64,000 nt of DNA from an uncultured Sphingobacteriales bacterium (GCA_937991535.1 CALKHN010000013.1:186001-250000), one strand, 5' to 3'; shown: positions 51,545 to 61,316, counted from the stretch's first letter. Notes: generated by a model from the sequence alone, not told the origin. Numbers and translations are program-made.

Positions 51545-52240
51545 ATGAACAGTACATGCTTTATCAATAAAAAGGAATATCCCGATGAGGAACTACTAAC
51601 GGGCTCCCAACTCAGAAAGCCTTTATATGATTTTATAAGGGAGCAGCATCCCGATTTTAACGAAAAAAGCAATATTTCAGCAGATGCATTGCAGGAACAG
51701 CGTAAACTGTATATTGAGGTCCTCCTGCGACAGGAAATTGGCGAATTAACAGCGGCCGAAAAAGAAGTGGTAGGCAGTATAATGGATAACCAGATCCTTT
51801 CTGAGAATATCTTTTTACAATCTGCCGAAAAAATCAGTCCCGGTGAAAAGCTGGCCGACCGTGTGGCTGCATTTGGCGGAAGCTGGACCTTTATTTCCAT
51901 ATTCTTTTTTCTGTTGCTTACCTGGATGGGCATCAACCTATACCTGCTGCATGACAGGGGGTTTGACCCTTACCCCTTCATATTGCTCAATTTGGTGCTG
52001 TCATGCCTGGCAGCTATACAGGCGCCCATTATTATGATGAGCCAGAACAGGCAGGAAACCAAAGACCGGGCAAGAGGTGAACACGATTATAAGATCAATC
52101 TTAAAGCAGAACTGGAAATTCGTCTCCTTCATGAAAAAATTGATCATTTACTCCTTGATCAAAACAGGAAGCTGCTGGAAATACAACAAACACAAAACGA
52201 TATGTTCAGCCGCATAGCTAAAAGATTAGAAGCGCAATAA
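51545..52240 (+). CDS. DUF1003 membrane protein
   Basis: A 231-residue protein with two adjacent membrane helices (about 118-138 and 148-168) inside the DUF1003 core: ADRVAAFGGSWTFISIFFF, WMGINLYLL, YPFILLNLVLSCLAAIQAPIIMMSQNRQETKDR. The last region (about 185-230) is a coiled coil (AELEIRLLHEKIDHLLLDQ). An N-terminal extension of about 100 residues is soluble and helical. DUF1003 proteins have no assigned function. It starts 104 bases after the response regulator stop, with its own leader. There is no sign of a signal peptide other than the membrane helices. Confidence 0.85.
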   Translation: MNSTCFINKKEYPDEELLTGSQLRKPLYDFIREQHPDFNEKSNISADALQEQRKLYIEVLLRQEIGELTAAEKEVVGSIMDNQILSENIFLQSAEKISPGEKLADRVAAFGGSWTFISIFFFLLLTWMGINLYLLHDRGFDPYPFILLNLVLSCLAAIQAPIIMMSQNRQETKDRARGEHDYKINLKAELEIRLLHEKIDHLLLDQNRKLLEIQQTQNDMFSRIAKRLEAQ

Positions 52241-52365
52241 AGGCAACAGTAAAAAATATACATACCAAACGGAACGGCTATACGCAGTTTAGGAGTAGTT
52301 GTGCAAAATATAATCTCTTTTTCTAAAAGAAATGAACTAACTTAATACCACTAAAAGTTCTTTTT

Positions 52366-52767
52366 ATGATACATCTAACGATTTCCCGCATAGCCATATG
52401 GCTTCTGGCCATTGTTATGATTATCTTCGGCATTATGCATTTCACCAATCCAAATGAAATGCTCAACTATGTGCCGTTGTATCTTCCAAAAGGAATAGTA
52501 TGGGTTTATTTTGTTGGCATTGCTTTTATACTTGCTGCCATAGCCTTTATAACCAACCGTTACATATCTCTTGCAGGCTACCTCCTGGCTGCTTTATTGG
52601 TTATGTTTGTAATATTGATTCACATTCCCAATCATTTAAATTCAGGTGATCCCATGATGCGGCAATTGGCGCTTGTTAATGCACTAAAAGATACTGCCAT
52701 AGCCGGATTCTCCATGTATATTGCCAGTATTGCGAGGCACCAGCGCCTGACTGAATCCGACAAGTAA
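52366..52767 (+). CDS. DoxX-like small membrane protein
   Basis: A 133-residue integral membrane protein with four predicted helices (about 8-24, 44-63, 68-88, 103-121). The start HLTISRIAIWLLAIVMIIFGIMHFTNP and the VPLYLPKGIVWVYFVGIAFILAAIAF region match the DoxX-like/DoxD group, which has roles in electron transport or thiol redox but is often uncharacterised. It is monocistronic by spacing (125 bases from the DUF1003 gene). No Cys residues are present, so a thiol-based mechanism is unlikely here. Confidence 0.75.
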   Translation: MIHLTISRIAIWLLAIVMIIFGIMHFTNPNEMLNYVPLYLPKGIVWVYFVGIAFILAAIAFITNRYISLAGYLLAALLVMFVILIHIPNHLNSGDPMMRQLALVNALKDTAIAGFSMYIASIARHQRLTESDK

Positions 52768-52923
52768 ATGCCGGCCTTAATAATCCCTAACGCGTTTTAC
52801 GATACAACAACTACATTTACACATCACCGTAGGTGCAGGCAGCATCGGAATGCCAATTTTCGTGCAGCAAGAAAAAGAGAAAAATGATTACCATTTTTCC
52901 GCTTTAGCCTTAGTATTTTCAGT

Positions 52924-55554
52924 TTATTTTACCGATAATGCCTTATCAATAATAAAATCAAGATTGGTACGATGAGCCCGTGTTTGCTCATTGGCAGATA
53001 CAGCTGTGCCCAGCATTGATTTTACTTTTTTCAGTGAAGATAACGCCGCCGCTTTTGAAGCATTATCATACGTGTTTGGCAACGAACTGCCGGCAATTGC
53101 CACCAACGCCTTTACATATTCAGTTTGCAGGTTTATCCTGTAGAGATTAACATTGGTTTTGAGATCTGCAGCAAAGAAATATTTATTCAGATCCGATGTA
53201 AGATTGGCTGTACTGTAGGCGTTACCATACAGCCCGCTGTTGTTGATGCGCTGCAAAGTAACCGGGTGCAGCAATTGTGCCAATACAGATAACTGAATGC
53301 TCTGAGCGGTTGACTGGGGTTTATAATCTTCCGTAGAACCAAAGAAATTAAAACCCCTGCGTTGAAGCTGCAGGTAGGGGTACAGCGATGCATCTGCATT
53401 GAACACATTGGGCGAAAAAATATATTTATTCAGTAACGCAAGGGCGCTCTTCTGTGTTTCCGCCGAAACAGGCGTAAAGGGTTTACTGATGGCTTTTTGT
53501 TCGGGGAAACTTCTGTCTACATACACCCCGCCAATATAACGGCTAACCGCACTGGCCATTTGTGCCCGCTGGCTCTGCAGCATCAGGTAACGCTGCCGCA
53601 ATTGATGGTAGCTTTGCCCGGGCCTGGTGTATCTTTCCTTTAATTTGGGCAATAATGAATTAACGAGTTTAAAACGGTCCTCGGCATAGGTAATCATATC
53701 GTTACTCATATCGTTGATCATCACCCTGGGATCTATTCCTCCTCCCGGCGAACGCATATCATCTGCATCATTGCCAAAAGTGAGTTGTGGATCCGTGCTG
53801 CGACTGAGTATTTTATTGAGTGCTGATTGCTCTTCAGCAGCAGCAAAAGGAGTATAGCCGTATTCGATAGCCCATATATCATAAGGGCCTGCTTTGGTTG
53901 TATAATAATTTCCCTGCTTACTTCGGTCCAGGCTTACATTAATGGCGGGATAATCCATTACCGAGCCGATCATTCCAATTTTATCGGTAATGGTTTTATC
54001 ATTGATTTGCGCCGGGCTAAGCATCTGGCTGGCCTTCATATTGTGATTCAATCCCAGTGTATGCCCCATTTCATGCATGATAAGGTAAATCAGAAATTCC
54101 CGGTGCATCTCTTTCACGGTCTCCGGCTTATTATCCAGCGCTTCCAGTACAGTAAGCCCGGCAATATATTGTGATTGTAATTCACGGGCAACATCACAAA
54201 ACTGAAGCTGATTTTTATTAAAGCTTAATTGTGGTTCTTTATACCCGTCAGCTTCCCATGGCAATCGCGCTCCTGGAAAGCCCGTTGCACCGCTACCATT
54301 GAACAGGTCGTCATAATTAACCGTACCCGCGCCGCTTCTCCACTCAACAGTTATATCTGCACCTAAAATTTGGCCCGTGCGGGGGTTAAAAAAGCTGGGG
54401 CCTATGGCGCCATAGCTTGGGTAAGGGCTGCTTACCCAGCGAATAACATTATACCGGATATCTGCCGGATCCCAGGTAGCGGTATCGGGCATGATCTTCA
54501 TAACAATGGCATTTTTAAACCCTGCTTTCTCAAAAGCCTCATTCCATTTTTCGCCTGCTTCTTTAATAATTTCCCTGTACTCAACCGGAGTGGTATTTTC
54601 AATCCAGTATACTACAGGTTCCACTGGTTCGCTTATGGCTGCAGCAGGGTCTTTTTTTGCGAGATGCCAACGGCTGATAAAGTCTTTATACGGCGTAGCT
54701 GATACAGAAGTAAGATCCTGCACTTCCGCTCCAAAATAACCTACACGCGGATCATCACGGCGCGGACGGTAATCGTTTTGCGGCATAGCAAGAAAAGAAT
54801 GCTGCATGCGAATGCGGTTATAACGTGCATCTGTAATGTCGTCTCCTCCCTGGTTAAAAGGCATTGGATTATCGTATACGAGATCTACCACCACGTCGGT
54901 ATTATCGGGGTACGATCTTATATGGCTGTATTTTGATTTGCCTGCATTAAGCATCCCTAAATTGAATACTGCCGTGGGGGGTGTGCCCGGCGCTACCAAA
55001 GGCTTTACAGGATCCATTTTCTCGCTCAAAAACAATCCATCAGCAGCTACCAGGTAGCCCAATGAATCTTCAGCAACTATTTTTTCCGAAAAAAAGAGAG
55101 CTGGTGCTGCGTCTACATTGGCGGCCTTGCTAACAGCATTGGACGAATCGTAATGAAAACTGGTGTTTTGCCGTGCAAATTCCAGCTTGTCAAACGCTTT
55201 GCCGATGCTAAAGGCAAATGTGGCTCTTATCATATTCTGGTTCAGGTAAAGTTTTGTTGGTCCGCCCATGGAAAAGCTCTGGTATATATATTCTTTCCCG
55301 AGCTGATCCTTCTTTATATACAACTGCACACTGCCGGTTGCCGTGTCCTGGTATATCGTAAAAAGTCCATCGGTTTTTTTACTTGATTTTATCTTTTCAG
55401 CTATAGTGGCTTTGGGCGGTTTAGGAGGTGTTTTTTTTGTTGTATCAACAACCGGCGCGGGAACAGCATCGGTTTTTTTTTGTTTTTTTTGCGCCAGCAC
55501 AGCAACGCCGATCAAACAGCAGCTCAATGCCAGCAAGGCAGCTTTTTTATACAT
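52924..55554 (-). CDS. Exported zinc metalloprotease (DUF5117/DUF5118/DUF4953 type)
   Basis: An 876-residue exported peptidase. Signal peptide about 1-21 (ALSCCLIGVAVLAQ), followed by a Lys/Pro-rich linker. The N-terminal DUF5118/DUF5117-like region (about 30-330) has DGLFTIYQDTATGSVQLYI and RADDPRVGYFG-like stretches. The catalytic motif HEMGHTLGLNHN lies near residue 495, with the extended zinc-binding pattern HExxHxxGLxH and the downstream GSVMDYPA methionine turn of metzincins. The C-terminal 300 residues are helical. The substrate is unknown. I use the ATG at 55552-55554; the upstream start 16 codons earlier lies near a TATCTTGG box and does not fit the signal peptide. Confidence 0.88.
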   Translation of the reverse strand: MYKKAALLALSCCLIGVAVLAQKKQKKTDAVPAPVVDTTKKTPPKPPKATIAEKIKSSKKTDGLFTIYQDTATGSVQLYIKKDQLGKEYIYQSFSMGGPTKLYLNQNMIRATFAFSIGKAFDKLEFARQNTSFHYDSSNAVSKAANVDAAPALFFSEKIVAEDSLGYLVAADGLFLSEKMDPVKPLVAPGTPPTAVFNLGMLNAGKSKYSHIRSYPDNTDVVVDLVYDNPMPFNQGGDDITDARYNRIRMQHSFLAMPQNDYRPRRDDPRVGYFGAEVQDLTSVSATPYKDFISRWHLAKKDPAAAISEPVEPVVYWIENTTPVEYREIIKEAGEKWNEAFEKAGFKNAIVMKIMPDTATWDPADIRYNVIRWVSSPYPSYGAIGPSFFNPRTGQILGADITVEWRSGAGTVNYDDLFNGSGATGFPGARLPWEADGYKEPQLSFNKNQLQFCDVARELQSQYIAGLTVLEALDNKPETVKEMHREFLIYLIMHEMGHTLGLNHNMKASQMLSPAQINDKTITDKIGMIGSVMDYPAINVSLDRSKQGNYYTTKAGPYDIWAIEYGYTPFAAAEEQSALNKILSRSTDPQLTFGNDADDMRSPGGGIDPRVMINDMSNDMITYAEDRFKLVNSLLPKLKERYTRPGQSYHQLRQRYLMLQSQRAQMASAVSRYIGGVYVDRSFPEQKAISKPFTPVSAETQKSALALLNKYIFSPNVFNADASLYPYLQLQRRGFNFFGSTEDYKPQSTAQSIQLSVLAQLLHPVTLQRINNSGLYGNAYSTANLTSDLNKYFFAADLKTNVNLYRINLQTEYVKALVAIAGSSLPNTYDNASKAAALSSLKKVKSMLGTAVSANEQTRAHRTNLDFIIDKALSVK

Positions 55555-55844
55555 AAACGGTATTTTTCTCCAAGATAGAGTGTTTGGTATTGATAGCAGC
55601 AATATTTTTGTGAGAGGCTATTAACTGGGTTAACAGAATAAAAAGAATTACGAAAGGCAAAAGCTGGCCAAAGTAAAGTTCAACTTATTACTAATCAATA
55701 CTCAAGATGCTTGTTTATATAAAAGCAAAGTCTATTTACTATCCGTTCTTGAATAAATATCTGTTTATTTGTATCAGTCTTCTGTCTTCTAAAAATATAT
55801 CGCATGATTGTTTAAGAGTCCTGGTTAACTTAGGGGTTTATTAC

Positions 55845-55852
55845 TAAATTTG
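55845..55852 (+). promoter_or_regulatory. -7 promoter box TAAATTTG of the restriction-modification operon
   Basis: Perfect TAnnTTTG, 25 bases before the methyltransferase ATG. The 275-base region upstream is AT-rich and holds no other gene. No C-protein operator was recognised. Confidence 0.5.
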
Positions 55853-55877
55853 TTATCAAACCTGCATATTTATAGAT

Positions 55878-56888
55878 ATGATTTACAAAATACAAGATGT
55901 CCAGGAAGAATTGTCTGTAGTTGCAGAAGAAATGGAGCAATATATTCGAAAGAAGAAAATTAAGGTGGGTAAAGATGGGGCAATTACTACTCAAGCATAC
56001 CAGACACTTCTTGAGTTTTATGCTGCTGAGAATGATGTCATAAACGAAAATCCAGTTTATGTACTCAATGGCAATAAAATAGAGGTCAAAACAAAACCCT
56101 TTTTTGAAAGTGAAAACCATAGGGTTTCAATATTTCAGGACGATGCTATTAATTTTTTAAAAAACCTGCCAGCCGCAAGTGTTGATGTAATTACCACAGA
56201 TCCCGCTTATTCGGGAATGAATCAAAAATTAAAGTTGGGAAGTGGCAAAATAATAGGAAAATATAGTGATGCTGGAAAAGGTCATGCGAAATGGTTTGAG
56301 GAATTTCATGATACAGAACAGAACTATAAAGCTTTCTTGCAGGAATGCTATAGGGTATTAAAGAGTAACAGGCATATTTATATAATGTTTGATTCATATT
56401 CCCTTTTAACCCTTGCTCCAATTGTTCGAGATGTTTTTGAAGTAAAGAATCTTCTTTGTTGGGATAAAGTAAACATTGGACTTGGGCATTATTTCAGAAG
56501 GAGACATGAGTTTATAATGTTTGCAAGTAAAGGAAAACGTTCCTTGAACTCCAAAAGCATTCCTGATGTTTGGAAAATTAAAAGAGTAGCAGGGGCGCAA
56601 TACCCAACACAAAAACCAACAGAAGTTTTTGAATTGATGCTAAAGGGAAGTGCAGAAAAGGATTTTGTTGTTTGTGATCCATTTCTCGGTAGTGGTTCAT
56701 CTGCTATTGCGGCAATAAAAAGTAATTGCAAATTTTTAGGCTGCGATATTTCAGAAAAATCAATTTCCTTTTCAAAGGAAAGAATTGAACAGTTTTTAAA
56801 AACAAAAGCAGATATGTATCAAAAGGCATCTCTTCTAGGCGATGATGAAGCGATGACAAAATTATTTATGAATGGCAAATCTAAGTAA
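55878..56888 (+). CDS. DNA adenine/cytosine-N4 methyltransferase, beta class (AlwI-type system)
   Basis: A 336-residue modification methyltransferase. The catalytic motif D108-P-A-Y111 comes before the SAM motif DPFLGSGS (267-274), which is the motif order of the beta class (N6-adenine or N4-cytosine). A YPTQKP motif (242-247) stands where most members have HPTQKP. It is followed, with a 17-base overlap, by an AlwI-family restriction endonuclease, so it is expected to protect GGATC; the specificity is inferred from the endonuclease family. The gene is markedly more AT-rich than the flanking genes, as is its partner, suggesting horizontal acquisition. Confidence 0.88.
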   Translation: MIYKIQDVQEELSVVAEEMEQYIRKKKIKVGKDGAITTQAYQTLLEFYAAENDVINENPVYVLNGNKIEVKTKPFFESENHRVSIFQDDAINFLKNLPAASVDVITTDPAYSGMNQKLKLGSGKIIGKYSDAGKGHAKWFEEFHDTEQNYKAFLQECYRVLKSNRHIYIMFDSYSLLTLAPIVRDVFEVKNLLCWDKVNIGLGHYFRRRHEFIMFASKGKRSLNSKSIPDVWKIKRVAGAQYPTQKPTEVFELMLKGSAEKDFVVCDPFLGSGSSAIAAIKSNCKFLGCDISEKSISFSKERIEQFLKTKADMYQKASLLGDDEAMTKLFMNGKSK

Positions 56889-58545
56889 AACACGAACTGT
56901 ATTTGCCTTCACTTCTCCCCGAACAATTGAAAAGATTATTCCAGAAATTCATGTACTTGTTGACTCTTTTGCGGGCCAGGAATGGAATACAGAAACCCAA
57001 ATTGCTTTTTTCCATAATCTATTTAATTCTCAATTCTACGAAGGGGACAAAATACCTGACAATATATCCCTTGCGGCAAGGGATAGAATTACGAGAGCAC
57101 CCAAAGCCTTAGGCTTTGTTGATTTAAAGCCCAAAATAAAGCTTACAGAAGTTGGCGAAAAATTATTGAGCGGAATAAGAGTGCATGAAGTAATCGCAAA
57201 GCAACTTTTTAAATTTCAGCTTCCATCTCCATATCATAAAGTTTCTGCGGAAAAAGGATTTGGTGTAAGGCCATATTTAGAATTGTTGCGACTTACAAAT
57301 GAATTAGGAAATTTATCAAAAACGGAAATTGCGATATTCTTTGTGCAAATGACTCATCACAACAAATTTAATTCTGTAGTTGGTGCTATCAAAAAATTTC
57401 GTGAAGATGCTAAGAAAAATAATAAGAATAGAAAAGAATTTATTGAAGAAAAGTTCACAAAGGAAATTCTTAAAATTTATGCCGCGGATATCAAAGCCAA
57501 CAGTTTAAAAACCCGTGAGAGTGACGATGCATCCCTTACTAAGTTTGTAAAAACTAAAAAAGGCAATCATATTGATTATGCGGACGCATTTATCCGTTAT
57601 TTAAGAGCGACACAACTGATTACATTTGATAAGAAAACGTTTAGAATAATTATTGCTCCTTCAAGAATTTCTGAGGTTAATTATATCCTTAAAAAAGTTG
57701 ACAGAAGGGCTTTGGCATACAACACTGAATCAGACTATAAAAAGTATCTTTTTAATCCATCATCTTTATTGTTGCTTACCGATAATAGAGAATATCTTGA
57801 AAAGCGGCTTGCAAAATTATCTGTCCGGTTTAATTCACAGGCAAATATTGATTCACTAAAAGATTTGTTAGATGTTACTGAAAAGAAAATGATTTCTGTT
57901 GCCATTCAGGAAACAGAAGCGTCATTGAAGAACTACAAAGAGTTTGATGATGTGATTGAAGTATTTGATAAAATTACAAAGAAGGATGTTCCAGATCCTC
58001 CTCTTTATTTAGAATGGAATGTTTGGCGGTCATTCGTAATGATGAATTATGCGAAGGATATAATTGGGAATTTTAAAATTGATTTAGATGGAGTTCCTTT
58101 ATCAACGGCAGGTGGAAATGTTGCCGATATAGAGATACAATATGAAGGTTTTAAAGTGCTTGTCGAAGTAACTATGTCTACAGGGCAAAAGCAATATGAA
58201 ATGGAAAATGAATCTGTTGCAAGACATTATGGAAGAGTTCAAAATGCAACTGAAGAGCCTGTTTATTGTATTTTTATTGCTCCAAAAATCAATGAGGCTA
58301 CACTTGCTTATTTTTACGATAAAAATATTAAAGCTCCTAAATTTTACGGCGGTAAAACGAGAATTGTCCCAATGCATCTCAGCCAATTTATCGCATTTTT
58401 AACTATTGCAAAGAACAATGGATTTAATCATTCAAGGATTCTCAAAGCTTATCTGGATTCAATGATTAAGAACAATCGGTCGGTTGATGATGAAACAATC
58501 TGGTCTCAACAAATTCATGATTCTATACATGTCTGGACAGGTTAG
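56872..58545 (+). CDS. AlwI-family type II restriction endonuclease
   Basis: A 557-residue endonuclease. Blocks such as HVLVDSFAGQEWNTETQIAFF, LGFVDLKPKIKLTEVGEKLL and KQLFKFQLPSPYHK match the AlwI family, whose members recognise GGATC and cleave outside the site. A candidate PD-(D/E)xK-like core is NVADIEIQYEGFKVLVEVTMST (about 417-440; Asp, then Glu with a hydrophobic strand). Its ATG lies inside the last codons of the methyltransferase gene, a 17-base overlap in a different frame, so expression is coupled and the modification enzyme comes first. It is AT-rich and A-rich in codon use. The downstream neighbour is convergent, 31 bases away. Confidence 0.87.
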   Translation: MANLSKTRTVFAFTSPRTIEKIIPEIHVLVDSFAGQEWNTETQIAFFHNLFNSQFYEGDKIPDNISLAARDRITRAPKALGFVDLKPKIKLTEVGEKLLSGIRVHEVIAKQLFKFQLPSPYHKVSAEKGFGVRPYLELLRLTNELGNLSKTEIAIFFVQMTHHNKFNSVVGAIKKFREDAKKNNKNRKEFIEEKFTKEILKIYAADIKANSLKTRESDDASLTKFVKTKKGNHIDYADAFIRYLRATQLITFDKKTFRIIIAPSRISEVNYILKKVDRRALAYNTESDYKKYLFNPSSLLLLTDNREYLEKRLAKLSVRFNSQANIDSLKDLLDVTEKKMISVAIQETEASLKNYKEFDDVIEVFDKITKKDVPDPPLYLEWNVWRSFVMMNYAKDIIGNFKIDLDGVPLSTAGGNVADIEIQYEGFKVLVEVTMSTGQKQYEMENESVARHYGRVQNATEEPVYCIFIAPKINEATLAYFYDKNIKAPKFYGGKTRIVPMHLSQFIAFLTIAKNNGFNHSRILKAYLDSMIKNNRSVDDETIWSQQIHDSIHVWTG

Positions 58546-58576
58546 CCCATTATTTTTTAAGTATAAGCAAAATTCT

Positions 58577-59488
58577 TTAATCCGCATTCGCATTTTTCAC
58601 TTTTTCATCTTCAATCTTCCTGCTCTCATATTCGTCTTTGATTTGCCATTTCCAGCGGTTATGGCTCCATAGGTATACCTCCGGTTGCTTACGTATCACT
58701 TCTTCAAGGTAGCGTACATATTGGAGTGTAAGTTCCCCTTCTTTCATGGCTGCCGGGTGCAGGCTGGCTAATTTCGTTTCAACAAGGTAGTATCCTCTTT
58801 TGGGTTTGGAAAACCGGGCAAATACAACTGGAATATCATTTAAGCGTGCATTTTTTTCAGGGCCCGTTACAAAAGGCGTCCAGCGGTCAAAAAATTTCAC
58901 CCAATGCCCCCGTGAAGGATCACCCGGATTTTGGTCGGCTACCAGTGCCAGCAGGTATTGTTTATTGCGGTAGGGCAACATGGCGTTTTTCATATCCGTT
59001 GCAGGCAACATGGTAGTGCCCGTTCTTTCCCGAAAATATTTAAACAGCCTGTCAAGTACTTTATTACCAATAGGTATATAAACGGCAAGATATGGATAGA
59101 GCAGCTCCTTCGCCACTCTTACATTCACCCATTCCCAGTTAAAATTATGTCCCGCATGCACCTGGCAACTTTTACCGGTTCGATACAGCTCATTAAATAC
59201 CGATGGATCAAATTGTATCCTTTTGCGGAGACTTTTTTCAGATATTGAAAGCAGCTTGATGGCCTCCAGGAAAGTGTCGGTGAAATTCCTGTAAAACTTT
59301 TTGATGAGCGCCATTTTTTCCTTTTCTGTTTTCTCCGGGAAAGCGATAGAAAGGTTTTTCATCAATACTTTTCTGCGATACCCTAAAACATAATGCAGTA
59401 AAAAACTGATGAAATCGGATATACGGTAGATGATCCACAACGGCAGAAAAGAAAACAGGTACAGTAAGCCAAGAATAAGATAATACAT
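58577..59488 (-). CDS. Lipid A biosynthesis lauroyl/myristoyl acyltransferase-like protein
   Basis: A 303-residue membrane-anchored acyltransferase of the LpxL/HtrB (LPLAT) family. The N-terminal hydrophobic segment is followed by the family start GYRRKVLMKNLSIAFPEKT. The catalytic H-x4-E motif is H114-N-F-N-W-E119 (in HAGHNFNWEW), and PATDMKNAM, LALVADQNPGDPSRGHWVKFF and RFSKPKRGYYLVE are typical. It adds secondary acyl chains to lipid A at the inner membrane. A TATCTTTG promoter box lies five bases before the ATG. The gene is convergent with the restriction endonuclease gene. Which acyl chain it transfers is unknown. Confidence 0.9.
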   Translation of the reverse strand: MYYLILGLLYLFSFLPLWIIYRISDFISFLLHYVLGYRRKVLMKNLSIAFPEKTEKEKMALIKKFYRNFTDTFLEAIKLLSISEKSLRKRIQFDPSVFNELYRTGKSCQVHAGHNFNWEWVNVRVAKELLYPYLAVYIPIGNKVLDRLFKYFRERTGTTMLPATDMKNAMLPYRNKQYLLALVADQNPGDPSRGHWVKFFDRWTPFVTGPEKNARLNDIPVVFARFSKPKRGYYLVETKLASLHPAAMKEGELTLQYVRYLEEVIRKQPEVYLWSHNRWKWQIKDEYESRKIEDEKVKNANAD

Positions 59489-59493
59489 GGATG

Positions 59494-59501
59494 CAAAGAT
59501 A
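59494..59501 (-). promoter_or_regulatory. -7 promoter box TATCTTTG of the acyltransferase gene
   Basis: Perfect TAnnTTTG on the minus strand, with only five bases (CATCC) before the start codon. It is the third example in this window of a box placed directly before the ATG. Confidence 0.55.
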
Positions 59502-59521
59502 AAAAGGATTTGAAATTACCA

Positions 59522-59554
59522 GCGATCAGCTTTCAGCCGTGAGCTATCGGTGAG
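59522..59554. repeat. Dispersed palindromic repeat, copy 3 (inverted)
   Basis: On the minus strand this reads CTCACCG, then CTGAAAGCTGATCGC, the same core as at 24295-24316 (CTCACCGCTGAAAGCTGATGGC) and related to 4306-4397. It lies in the 208-base gap between the acyltransferase and nadB. Confidence 0.5.
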
Positions 59555-59593
59555 TTCTTGCTGCTTTCTGATTTGTTAGTTTATCATGTATTC

Positions 59594-59624
59594 CTTCGGA
59601 TTTCAAGCTTAAGGCTTCGGATTT
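59594..59624 (+). repeat. 31-base dispersed repeat, copy A
   Basis: CTTCGGATTTCAAGCTTAAG followed by GCTTCGGATTT. A second copy at 61505-61535 differs at two of 31 positions. Both lie in intergenic DNA on either side of nadB, in the same orientation. Confidence 0.6.
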
Positions 59625-59696
59625 TGTTCACAATGCGATCTGACCCTCCCCGTGTCGGGTGCCGGCCGTATTCCTTTCGATTTTCGGGCTTCTGAT

Positions 59697-61316
59697 CTAC
59701 AGTACAATATTCTGCACCTGTTCACTTTTATGCGGATAATCGGTGTTGAAATGAAGTCCCCGGCTTTCGTGCCTGAACTGAGCCGATTTAACAATAAGAT
59801 ACCCTACAGTGATCATATTGCGCAACTGGCAAAGCTGGGGGGATACTTCTGTGGTTTTATACAGCTCTTCCGTTTCTTCATGCATCATATCTAAGCGACG
59901 CATAGCACGTTCCAGCCGGGTGTTGGTTCGCACAATGCCTACATAATCACTCATCAGCAGCTGCAGTTCTTTTAAGCTCTGGGTAATCAGGATCATTTCC
60001 TTTGGAGCGGTGGTGCCTTCGGCGCGCCAGTCGGGTATGGCATTGCGGTGCCAGTTTCCCCACTCCCTGCCCGAATGATCGTTTATTTTCTTTACCGCAT
60101 CAACATATGCTCTGTGCGCAAACACCATTGCTTCAAGCAGGGAATTGCTGGCCAGCCTGTTTGCCCCGTGCAAACCCGTGGAGGCGCATTCGCCCGCTGC
60201 ATACAAATGCCGGATTGAAGTTCTTGCCCATTCATCGGTTTTAATACCACCGCAACTGTAGTGCGCGGCAGGCGCCACGGGAATCATATCTTTGGCCACA
60301 TCAATACCAATGGATAAACATTTTTCGTGGATATTGGGAAAGTGATGCAGGAACTTTTCCTGGTTCATACCGAGGCAATCCAACCACACATGTTCCGTAC
60401 CAGTTCTTTTCATTTCATTGTCTATAGCTCTTGCAACAATATCGCGGGGAGCAAGGTCTTTGCGGGCGTCATATCTTTCCATAAAAGCTTCCCCATCGCC
60501 GTTGCGTAAAATACCACCATCGCCCCTTACCGCTTCGGTTATCAAAAAGGCCTGCCCTTTTACGCCGGGCTCATATAATGCGGTAGGATGAAACTGGATG
60601 AACTCCATATTTTCAATTCTTCCTTTCGCTCTATAGGCCATAGCCACACCATCACCGGTGGCAATAACAGGATTGGTAGTGGTACGGTATACCTGCCCGT
60701 TACCACCGGTAGCGAGCAGGGTAATAGCGGCGCTTACCTTTTCTATTTTTTTTGTACGAAGATTTAAAGCATACACGCCAAAGCATTCAATATCGGGTGT
60801 GGCTTTGGTTACCAGATAACCCAGGTGGTGCTGTGTAATAATGTCTACCACAAAGCAATGGGTGATTACCTCTATATTGGATTGCGTTTTTATCGCTTCT
60901 AAGAGCGCTCTTTCCATTTCCCTGCCGGTTACATCTTTGTGGTGAAGTATGCGAAACTCGCTATGACCTCCTTCTTTCCCGAGCGCATAATCGCCATCCG
61001 GTTCCTTATCAAACTTAGTACCCCATTCTATCATTTCCTTTATCCTGTCTACTCCTTCTTTTACCACTATCTCCACCGTTCTTTGATTGCATAATCCATC
61101 TCCGGCGATCAATGTATCTTCTATGTGTTTTTCAAAGCTGTCATTTTCATTGTCCCATACACCCGCAATGCCACCCTGGGCATACTTGGTGTTGGTTTCG
61201 TCTGAAGTGGTTTTGGTAAAAATGAGTACTTTTTTATCGGGGCAGTCGCGGGCAACTTTTAAGGCATAGGTGAGTCCTGCAATGCCGGAGCCTATAACAA
61301 GAAAATCGGTTTGCAT
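59697..61316 (-). CDS. nadB: L-aspartate oxidase
   Basis: FAD enzyme that converts L-aspartate to iminoaspartate, the first step of NAD synthesis; 539 residues, the usual length. The dinucleotide-binding motif GSGIAGLTYALKVA is at 8-21. The fumarate reductase-like core shows TKYAQGGIAGVWD, EGGHSEFRILHHKDVTG, LLATGGNGQVYRTTTNP, MEFIQFHPTALYEPG and the AAHYSCGGIKTD and YAAGECASTGLHGANRLASNS blocks, which are diagnostic of NadB. The helical C-terminal domain runs from about 440. It appears monocistronic. Other members of the family (SdhA, FrdA) are excluded by the NadB-type GLHGANRLASNS motif and by the absence of the covalent-FAD histidine context. Confidence 0.95.
   Translation of the reverse strand: MQTDFLVIGSGIAGLTYALKVARDCPDKKVLIFTKTTSDETNTKYAQGGIAGVWDNENDSFEKHIEDTLIAGDGLCNQRTVEIVVKEGVDRIKEMIEWGTKFDKEPDGDYALGKEGGHSEFRILHHKDVTGREMERALLEAIKTQSNIEVITHCFVVDIITQHHLGYLVTKATPDIECFGVYALNLRTKKIEKVSAAITLLATGGNGQVYRTTTNPVIATGDGVAMAYRAKGRIENMEFIQFHPTALYEPGVKGQAFLITEAVRGDGGILRNGDGEAFMERYDARKDLAPRDIVARAIDNEMKRTGTEHVWLDCLGMNQEKFLHHFPNIHEKCLSIGIDVAKDMIPVAPAAHYSCGGIKTDEWARTSIRHLYAAGECASTGLHGANRLASNSLLEAMVFAHRAYVDAVKKINDHSGREWGNWHRNAIPDWRAEGTTAPKEMILITQSLKELQLLMSDYVGIVRTNTRLERAMRRLDMMHEETEELYKTTEVSPQLCQLRNMITVGYLIVKSAQFRHESRGLHFNTDYPHKSEQVQNIVL

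Noticed and set aside
55878..58545. GGATC avoidance as support for an old AlwI-type system
   Set aside because: GGATC sites are easily found elsewhere in the window (for example near 6552, 11024, 17742 and 20152), so there is no obvious depletion; I did not count formally.
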